From DATLZC01 sp037444005 (GTDB lineage Bacteria; Chloroflexota; Dehalococcoidia; DSTF01; JACRBR01), in the NCBI GenBank assembly GCA_037444005.1, contig JBBING010000008.1, positions 1-55,794 of the forward strand: a stretch of DNA of 55,794 bases, in the 5' to 3' direction. The first letter of the stretch is position 1; each line of letters begins with the position of its first letter. Position numbers and translations under genes: made by a program. Below the pieces are notes generated by a model. The model worked only from the letters and a program-made list of their open reading frames with translations, made no database searches and was not told the origin of the DNA. This document shows, in pieces, positions 43,420 through 49,523 of this stretch.

Positions 43420-44401
43420 GGTAGTCTCCGTACCGCGCGGCGGCCCGGCGGGCCTCTTCCGCCACCTGAGCGCGGAGCTCGGGCGGCTCCAACACCTCGA
43501 CGGCGTCGCCCCATGACCGGATCCACGGCAGGATCTCCATCGTGGAGCCGAGCGTCACTTCGAAGCGCACGCTCCCGTCGGGCTGGCGGTGAACGCGCTG
43601 AGAGGGGTGCCATCGTGACTCCATGACGCGCCGGACGGCGGAGGGGTCGAACCGGAGGACCACGGTCACGGTCTCGCCGAGCGCCCCCTCCTTGAACGCG
43701 ATGCCCCACGCCCGGCCCAGGAGCTTCTGGGGCGTCATGTCGGGAGGGATGTCGTACGTCTCCGCAAGAATCTGCGCCCCTTGGACGCGCTCGACTTTGA
43801 ACACACGCACTTCCCCGTGGGTGCGGGAGTAGCCGACGAGGTACGTCGAGGAGCTGGTGGGCACCGGCTCGAGGAAGTAGGGCTCGACCTCGACCGCCTT
43901 CGCCCTCGAGCTGCGGGCCGACTGATAGGACAGGCGCACGACGCGGCGGCGCGCCCATGCGTCGGTGATGGTGCGCAGCGCGTCGCGATACTTCGTACTG
44001 ATGGGGCGGCGCTCGAGGTCCGCGGCCGTTTGCTGCATGAACTCCGCGATGGACTCGGGCATGGCCGACGCGAGCCGCCGCATGGCCTCGGCGCCCTCGT
44101 GGTTCGAAAACTCGGAGTGGCGCAGGTAGAGGCGCGTCGCCAGGTACAACGCTACCGCCTGGTCCAGCGTGAACGACACCGGCCTGAGGTTCTGTTCATG
44201 GCGGATGCGGTAGCGATTCCCCGAGCGTTCGAGCTCGATATCGAACGTCTCTTCGAGGTCGCGCAGGTCCCGCTGGACCGTGCGGATGTGTGTGCCCGTG
44301 CGGGCGGCGATTTCGGACGTGGAAAGCCCGCCCGAGGTCTCCAGAAGGAGATCGCGCAGCCGCAGGAGGCGCTTCGTTTTCGACTGGTCACCCGCAGCCA
44401 T
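43412..44401 (-). CDS. WYL-domain transcriptional regulator, PafBC-like
   Basis: A 329-residue regulator with an N-terminal helix-turn-helix (LSTSEIAARTGTHIRTVQRDLRDLEE), and a WYL domain (VRLSYQSARSS through TYLVGYSRTHGEVRVFKVERV), then a WCX-like C-terminus. WYL proteins such as PafBC control DNA-damage genes in Actinobacteria. It overlaps addB by 8 nt and probably regulates addBA. Start at ATG 44401 is chosen because the next upstream ATG (44416) lies inside the TATGCT -10 box. Two identical palindromic sites are upstream. Confidence 0.86.
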   Translation of the reverse strand: MAAGDQSKTKRLLRLRDLLLETSGGLSTSEIAARTGTHIRTVQRDLRDLEETFDIELERSGNRYRIRHEQNLRPVSFTLDQAVALYLATRLYLRHSEFSNHEGAEAMRRLASAMPESIAEFMQQTAADLERRPISTKYRDALRTITDAWARRRVVRLSYQSARSSRAKAVEVEPYFLEPVPTSSSTYLVGYSRTHGEVRVFKVERVQGAQILAETYDIPPDMTPQKLLGRAWGIAFKEGALGETVTVVLRFDPSAVRRVMESRWHPSQRVHRQPDGSVRFEVTLGSTMEILPWIRSWGDAVEVLEPPELRAQVAEEARRAAARYGDYRV

Positions 44402-44411
44402 GTTCAGCGCC

Positions 44412-44434
44412 AGCATACCACTGGACGACGACAG
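44412..44434 (-). promoter_or_regulatory. Candidate damage-inducible promoter of the WYL-addBA operon
   Basis: On the minus strand CTGTCGTCG (44434-44426), 8 nt, then TATGCT (44417-44412). This spacing and text resemble the RecA-NDp promoter motif (TTGTCRGTG-N8-TANNNT) bound by PafBC, matching 6 of the first 9 bases plus the TANNNT. The start codon follows after 10 nt. Confidence 0.4.
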
Positions 44435-44479
44435 ATGTTGTCGCGCATTTCGCTGGCTCGGTCGCGACAGGTATTGTCG
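44429..44479. promoter_or_regulatory. Twin palindromic operators upstream of the WYL gene
   Basis: CGACAGATGTTGTCG (44429-44443) and CGACAGGTATTGTCG (44465-44479) are two copies of CGACA-N5-TGTCG with centres 36 bp apart. They lie just upstream of and overlapping the predicted promoter region, so they are likely binding sites for the adjacent WYL regulator or another repressor. Confidence 0.65.
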
Positions 44480-44581
44480 CCGGCTCATCGTAGGATGCCT
44501 CAGGCGGGGCGGCGCTGGCGGGCTCCGGCCCGGCGCATGCGCCGACTGGGGCTCGAGGGGGAACGGCGCCGTCCCGAGCGC

Positions 44582-45667
44582 TCAAAACACCGCCAGCCTT
44601 CGAAGGGCGTCGAGCTTCTCCCGTCGTCCCACGCGCGCCCGTTCCACAGCCGTCCGCAGCGTCTCGATCGTCCGATCGTACGTCTCGCGGTCGACCGGGT
44701 AGGGATGGCCGTCTTTGCCCCCGTGGGCGTAGCTGAATCGCACGGGGTCCCGGAAGCTGGCCGGCGCCCCGTAGATGAGTTCGGAGACCAGCGCCAGCGC
44801 CCGGATGGTCTTCGGACCGACGCCTTCCGTCGCGAGGAGCCCCTCGAAGTCCTGGGGTGGGCGTTCGTACGTCCTCAGCAGAATCTTCTTGATTCGCGCG
44901 GGGTCGATATCGGACAGCAGCGTCGCGTGCCTCCGGGGAAGGCGGAGTTCGGACAGGCGCTGGAGGTCCCGGGCGACGAGCTCGGGCCGCTCGCCGGCGA
45001 GACGCGCGCTCATCTCCCGGGCGCGCTCGGCCTCGTGAGCGACCATGTTCAGCACCTGGTCGCCCCGCTGGTCGCAGCACACGGCCGTATGGGGCTCACA
45101 GACGAAGTCGCGCAGCTCCGTCGAGAGCCAGTGATACCGCCGCGCCAGCCGGACCGCCGGATTCATGCCCTGCTGGACCACGCACCAGGCGCCGCCGTCG
45201 CCCCCGTGGGGCGTGTAGATGAACGTGTGGTGGTAAATCTGGTAGCCGTCCTGCAGGCCGGCGCTGTCGACTTTCGCGGCCATCCGCGAAGCGTAGATCA
45301 GGGGCGCTGGGTCGACTCCCGTGCGCTCGCCGACGACGAGCAGCTCCTCGGGCGTTCGTCGAGACGTCTTTCCCTTCCCGCCGGCGACGTACAGGCCGGT
45401 GTCCGCGGCGAGGTCACGCAACGCCTCTTTGAGCGCGCCGCAGACCACGGTCGTCACGCCGCTGGAGTGCCAGTCGAAGCCGAGCAGGCAGCCGAACGCC
45501 TGGAACCAGAACGGGTCGGCGAGGCGGCGCACGACCTCCAGCGGCCCGAACTCCTCCACGAGCACGAGCGTGATCTGGCGCGCCAGCGTCTTCATGCGCT
45601 CGAACAGCCAGGGAGGCGTGGAGCCGTAGTGGAGAGGCAGTTCTGTGACGCCCGTGCGGCGGGCCAT
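44582..45667 (-). CDS. DUF763 family protein with helix-hairpin-helix
   Basis: A 361-residue protein of the DUF763 family, which occurs mainly in archaea and thermophilic bacteria; its function is not established. Family text begins VTELPLHYGSTPPWLF, and includes QGMNPAVRLARRYHWLS and HAVCCDQ-type text (TAVCCDQRGDQVL). A DNA-binding-type helix-hairpin-helix near the C-terminus (LLATEGVGPKTIRALALVSEL) and a YAHGGKDGHPYPVDR loop follow. It lies beside the WYL-addBA operon, with Ku and LigD on the other side of KARI, so a DNA-repair role is plausible. Start at ATG 45667. Confidence 0.8.
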   Translation of the reverse strand: MARRTGVTELPLHYGSTPPWLFERMKTLARQITLVLVEEFGPLEVVRRLADPFWFQAFGCLLGFDWHSSGVTTVVCGALKEALRDLAADTGLYVAGGKGKTSRRTPEELLVVGERTGVDPAPLIYASRMAAKVDSAGLQDGYQIYHHTFIYTPHGGDGGAWCVVQQGMNPAVRLARRYHWLSTELRDFVCEPHTAVCCDQRGDQVLNMVAHEAERAREMSARLAGERPELVARDLQRLSELRLPRRHATLLSDIDPARIKKILLRTYERPPQDFEGLLATEGVGPKTIRALALVSELIYGAPASFRDPVRFSYAHGGKDGHPYPVDRETYDRTIETLRTAVERARVGRREKLDALRRLAVF

Positions 45668-45775
45668 GACCGGGTGGCTCCGTGGCGCCGGAGCGGGACA
45701 TTGAGAGGCTGGTGCAGGAGAATTGTACCAGGTGCTCGGTCCGCGGGGCCGGCCCGGGCGAACAGGAGGAAGGGG

Positions 45776-46798
45776 ATGGCCGACCGAATATCGATGCGCG
45801 TGTTCGGGGAAGCGGACGGCGATGTCGCCGCTCTGCGCGGACGGACGATCGCGGTGATCGGATACGGGAACCAGGGGCGGGCGCAGGCCCTCAATCTGCG
45901 CGATAGCGGCGTCACCGAGATCATCGTGGGAACGGCCCAGGACGAGACGTGGACGCAGGCCGGCGCCGACGGGTTTCCGGTGAGCGGCGTGGCCGACGCG
46001 GCCCGGGCGGGAGATGTGCTGCTGCTCCTGCTTCCCGACGAAGCGCTCCCCGATGTCTACCGCGAGGCAATTGCCCCCGCGCTCCGCCCGGGCGACACCC
46101 TGGTGTTCGCGTCTGGATACAACCTCGCGTTCGGAGACGTCTCGCCGCCCGCGGACGTCGACGTCTCGCTCCTCGCGCCGCGCATGATCGGACGGCAGAT
46201 GCGCGAGCTGTATCGGCAAGGCCGGGGCTTCTACAGCTACGTGTCCGTCGAGCAGGATGCGACGGGGCGAGCGTGGGCGACGCTGCTGGGGCTGGCGAAA
46301 GGCATCGGCACGCTGCGAGCCGGCGCCTTCGAGCTTTCGGCGCGCGACGAAGCCGTGCTCGACCTCTTTCACGAGCAGGGCTTCGGCTCGCTGGTCGGCG
46401 TCACCATCGCGCTGATGCTCGAAGTCGGGGAGCAGGCGGGCCTACCGCCCGAAGCGCTGGTGCTCGATCTGTACCTGTCGGGCGAAGCGGCGCAGACGTT
46501 CCAGGCCATGGCCGACGTGGGCTTCTTCGAGCAGTCGCAGCTTCACTCGCGGACCAGCCAGTTCGGGGGAATGATGCGCAGCCTGGCGCTCGACCGCGAG
46601 CCCATCCGTCAGCACCTGCTGCGCATCATGGAAGAGGTGCGCACCGGGGTCTTCGCGCTGCAGTGGTCGGCTGAGCGCGAGGCGGGATACGAGAACTTCG
46701 AACGGCTGTTGTCGCTGGCGCGGACCGCGAATCCCTTTACGCCGATCGAGCAGCGCATCCGCCGCGCCGTGGAGGAGGCGCAACGCCGCGGGGGCTAA
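45776..46798 (+). CDS. KARI-like (IlvC family) protein with altered active site
   Basis: Homologue of class I ketol-acid reductoisomerase (340 residues). The N-terminal NAD(P) domain is intact (IAVIGYGNQGRAQALNLRDSG), and Asp196/Glu200 of the first metal-binding motif remain (DLFHEQ). Other catalytic residues appear replaced: the family FAHG reads FASG (Ser for His), APKGPG reads APRMIG (Arg for Lys), and the second metal motif AYFExxHExK reads LVLDLYLSGE. I infer a changed substrate or no KARI activity. AGGAGGAAGGGG precedes the ATG. No other ilv gene is nearby. Confidence 0.8.
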   Translation: MADRISMRVFGEADGDVAALRGRTIAVIGYGNQGRAQALNLRDSGVTEIIVGTAQDETWTQAGADGFPVSGVADAARAGDVLLLLLPDEALPDVYREAIAPALRPGDTLVFASGYNLAFGDVSPPADVDVSLLAPRMIGRQMRELYRQGRGFYSYVSVEQDATGRAWATLLGLAKGIGTLRAGAFELSARDEAVLDLFHEQGFGSLVGVTIALMLEVGEQAGLPPEALVLDLYLSGEAAQTFQAMADVGFFEQSQLHSRTSQFGGMMRSLALDREPIRQHLLRIMEEVRTGVFALQWSAEREAGYENFERLLSLARTANPFTPIEQRIRRAVEEAQRRGG

Positions 46799-47334
46799 CG
46801 TTCGCCCGCCAGCGCGGCGATGATGGCCCGAGAGAAGTCGCCGAGGTCCGACGGCTGCCGTGACGTGATGAGCGTACCGTCGACGACCACGGGCGCGTCT
46901 TCGTACAAGGCCCCCGCGTTCACCAAATCGTCCTTGATGGCGAAAAAGCAGGTGGCTCGCTTGCCCCTGACGATCCCCGCAGAGATCAGCACCCACGGGC
47001 CGTGGCAGATGGCCGCAATGACCTTGCCCTGCCGGTAGGCATCGCTTACGAGCGACAACACTTCTGGATAGCGCCGGAGGCGGTCAGGGGCGTACCCTCC
47101 CGGCACGATGACGGCGTCGAGGTCGGACGCAGAGAGCTTCGAGACCGAGGTGTCCACCTCCACCGGATACCCGTTCTTGCCGCGGTACGAGCGCGCGCCG
47201 GTCCCGGCGACGATGACGGTCGCGCCCTCCTCTCGCAGCCGAAGCGTCGGATACCAGAGCTCGAGGTCCTCGTACAGGTCCTCCGCGAGCACGCCGACCG
47301 TCTTTCCTTCGAGACGCCGCTCCATCGTGTCCAT
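46795..47334 (-). CDS. DJ-1/PfpI family protein
   Basis: Class I glutamine-amidotransferase-fold protein of the PfpI/YhbO group, 179 residues. Motifs are VGVLAEDLYEDLELWYP at the N-terminus (Glu next to the nucleophile), AVIVPGGYAPDRLR, the nucleophile elbow AAICHGPWVLISAG (Cys), and LITSRQPSDLGDF. It resembles deglycase/protease-like stress proteins (protein or nucleotide deglycation has been proposed for YhbO/DJ-1). ATG 47334 has AGGAGG upstream. Its stop is shared with the KARI stop (CTAA). Confidence 0.86.
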   Translation of the reverse strand: MDTMERRLEGKTVGVLAEDLYEDLELWYPTLRLREEGATVIVAGTGARSYRGKNGYPVEVDTSVSKLSASDLDAVIVPGGYAPDRLRRYPEVLSLVSDAYRQGKVIAAICHGPWVLISAGIVRGKRATCFFAIKDDLVNAGALYEDAPVVVDGTLITSRQPSDLGDFSRAIIAALAGER

Positions 47335-47432
47335 GACGCCTCCTCCTTCGGCGGCCGCCTCCCCTGATACCCATCGGGGGCGGCCCAGGATCATTTTCCG
47401 CCCGGTGGGTCGTCGTCGCCACGTGCCGAACG

Positions 47433-47461
47433 TTGGCGCTGCAGCCGGCCGAGGCTAGAAT
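47433..47461 (+). promoter_or_regulatory. Sigma-70 promoter of the histidine kinase gene
   Basis: TTGGCG (47433-47438), 17-nt spacer, TAGAAT (47456-47461); predicted start near 47468, about 67 nt before the GTG at 47535. Confidence 0.6.
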
Positions 47462-47534
47462 GGGGCCACGTTCCGGGTCCGGAACACGGCACTGATTCGA
47501 GCGCAGCCGACCGTCCTTTTTCGGGAGTCGCCAC

Positions 47535-48578
47535 GTGGTCGGTGACGCCACTTTCAGGAGCCTGCTGGAGTCGGCGCCTGACGCCATCGTCATCGTCGAC
47601 CCCGCAGGACGCATCGTGATCGCGAACCGGCAGGCCGAGCGCCTGTTCGGCTATTCGCGTGACGAGCTCGTCGGCCAGCCGGTGGAGCTGCTGGTGCCCC
47701 AGGCGCTACGGGAGGCGCACGAGGCGCACCGCCGGAGCTACATGGAGCGCCCCGCTACCCGGCCGATGGGCATCGGCCTCGAACTGAGCGCGCGACGCCG
47801 CGACGGGAGCGAAGTCCCCGTCGAGATCAGCCTCAGCCCCCTGGAGACGGCCGACGGCCTGCTCGTCACCAGCATCATCCGGGACATCAGCGAACGGAAG
47901 GCCCTCGAGGAAGAGCGGCGGCGCTTGCTCGCCGAGCGGGAGACGCAGGCCGAGCGCCAGCGCATCGCGATGGACCTTCACGACGGCGTCATTCAGTCGA
48001 TCTACGCCGTCGGCCTCGGACTGGAGATGGCGGCGCTGGAGGTGGAAGACGACCCGGCGCAGGCGCGTCGCCGCATCGAGCAGGCCATCGACGAGCTCAA
48101 TCAGACGATCCAGGACATCCGCGATTACATCTTCAGGCTCCAGCCGGCTCGCTACTCGGGAGACCTCGCGGCGTCCCTCGAGCGCTTGCTGCACGACTTC
48201 GCCACCAGCGCCGCGCTGCGGGTGTCCATCGACGTCGACCCTGAGGCGCCGCCTCTCGACGACGACGTCGGCGCCGCGGTGTTCCACGTGGCGCAGGAGG
48301 CGCTGAGCAACATCCGGAAGCACGCCAACGCGTCGTCCGTGAGGGCGGAGCTCAGGTGGCGCGGCGACCGTCTCACGCTGGTGATCCGCGATGACGGCGT
48401 CGGATTCGATCCCGATGCGCCGCGCTCGGAGGTCCACCGTGGGCTGCGGAACATGCGGGCGAGGGTCGCGGGCTTCGGCGGGGGCGTGCGCATCGAGAGC
48501 GCGCCCGGGCGCGGCGCCGCCGTGATTGTCGAGGTTCCGATCCGGAGGGCCGAGCCAGCGGAAGCGTCGATGCGGTGA
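47535..48578 (+). CDS. Orphan PAS-domain sensor histidine kinase, NarL-type
   Basis: A 347-residue soluble kinase with no transmembrane segment. Residues about 5-120 form a PAS domain (FRSLLESAPDAIVIVDPAGR, SIIRDISERKALEEE), followed by a HisKA_3-type dimerisation helix with the phosphoacceptor in RIAMDLHDGVIQSIY. The HATPase domain has the N box AQEALSNIRKHA and G boxes DDGVGFDPD and HRGLRNMRARV. This is the DesK/NarX class, usually paired with a LuxR-type response regulator, yet none is next to it. The PAS domain could sense oxygen, redox or a ligand; cofactor unknown. GTG start. Confidence 0.85.
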   Translation: MVGDATFRSLLESAPDAIVIVDPAGRIVIANRQAERLFGYSRDELVGQPVELLVPQALREAHEAHRRSYMERPATRPMGIGLELSARRRDGSEVPVEISLSPLETADGLLVTSIIRDISERKALEEERRRLLAERETQAERQRIAMDLHDGVIQSIYAVGLGLEMAALEVEDDPAQARRRIEQAIDELNQTIQDIRDYIFRLQPARYSGDLAASLERLLHDFATSAALRVSIDVDPEAPPLDDDVGAAVFHVAQEALSNIRKHANASSVRAELRWRGDRLTLVIRDDGVGFDPDAPRSEVHRGLRNMRARVAGFGGGVRIESAPGRGAAVIVEVPIRRAEPAEASMR

Positions 48579-48682
48579 ACGCTCGACGCGGAGGCAGCCC
48601 CGAAGTCCGCTCGGGTGTATGATGGTAACGCCGAGGTGAACCGCTACTCGTACGGACGCCTCGCCAGGCAAGGGAGCGCTGT

Positions 48683-49507
48683 ATGCCCCGGTCGATCTGG
48701 AACGGGCTCATCACCTTCGGGATGGTGAGCATTCCCGTCAAGCTCTTCGTCGCGACAGAGAGCAAGGACATCAGTTTCAATCAGCTGCACGCGACCTGCC
48801 ACAGCCGCCTGAAACAGGTGCGCTGGTGTCCGGTGTGCGACCGCGAGGTGCCCTGGGACGAAATCGTCCGCGGTTACGAGTACGCGAAGGACCAGTACGT
48901 CGTCCTGACGGATGAAGATTTCGAGAAGCTGCCCCTGCCCAGTCAGCGGGTCATCGAGCTCACCGCCTTCGTCAGCGCAGAGGAGATCGATCCGGTCTAT
49001 TACGAAAAGAGTTACTACCTCGAGCCGGACGAAGCCGGGATCAAGCCGTTCGCGCTCCTCATGCGGGCGCTAAAGGACAAAGGGCTCACCGCCATCGCCA
49101 AGATCGCCATCCGCAACAAGGAGCGCCTGTGCGCCCTCCGGCCGTACGACGGGACGCTGATGCTCGAGACCCTGTACTACCCCGATGAGCTGCGGGTGCA
49201 GCGCGGCGTCGAGCTTCCGGCCGTCGAGGTCTCGGAGCGAGAGCTCGCCATGGCGTACCAGCTCATCGATCTGCTCGCCGAGCCGTTCGACCCGGCGAAG
49301 TATCGCGATGAGTACCGCGCCGCCCTGATGGAGATCATCGAGGCGAAGATCCAGGGCCAGGAGGTGGTGGCCCCGCCGCCACCGGCCGAGGCGAAGGTGA
49401 CCGACCTGATGGCGGCGCTGCAGGCCAGCGTCGAGGCGGCGATGAAGCGCAAGGAGGCCGAGCTCGCGGCCGGCGGCGCCAAGAAGCGACGCCGCGACGT
49501 GGCGTAG
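48683..49507 (+). CDS. ku: Non-homologous end-joining protein Ku
   Basis: Homodimeric DNA-end-binding protein of 274 residues that threads onto double-strand breaks and recruits LigD. The bacterial Ku start MPRSIWNGLITFGMVSIPVKL is clear, with HSRLKQVRWCPVCDREVP (a CxxC in the bridge region), YEKSYYLEPDEAG, FALLMRALKDKG and LPAVEVSERELAMAYQLID. The tail is Lys/Arg-rich (KKRRRDVA), as in Ku proteins with a basic C-terminal extension. The GTG or ATG choice is not in doubt: ATG 48683 matches the family. ligD starts 17 nt after its stop. Confidence 0.96.
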   Translation: MPRSIWNGLITFGMVSIPVKLFVATESKDISFNQLHATCHSRLKQVRWCPVCDREVPWDEIVRGYEYAKDQYVVLTDEDFEKLPLPSQRVIELTAFVSAEEIDPVYYEKSYYLEPDEAGIKPFALLMRALKDKGLTAIAKIAIRNKERLCALRPYDGTLMLETLYYPDELRVQRGVELPAVEVSERELAMAYQLIDLLAEPFDPAKYRDEYRAALMEIIEAKIQGQEVVAPPPPAEAKVTDLMAALQASVEAAMKRKEAELAAGGAKKRRRDVA

Positions 49508-49523
49508 CGCTCGTCCCCGTTCG

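Noticed and set aside
44402..44488. Longer WYL protein starting at 44488 or 44416
   Set aside because: These starts would lie within the twin palindromes or inside the -10 box; ATG 44401 fits the promoter.
43781..45775. Long N-terminal extension of the KARI-like frame
   Set aside because: The family sequence begins at the ATG at 45776, which has a strong AGGAGG; the upstream part lies opposite WYL and DUF763 genes.
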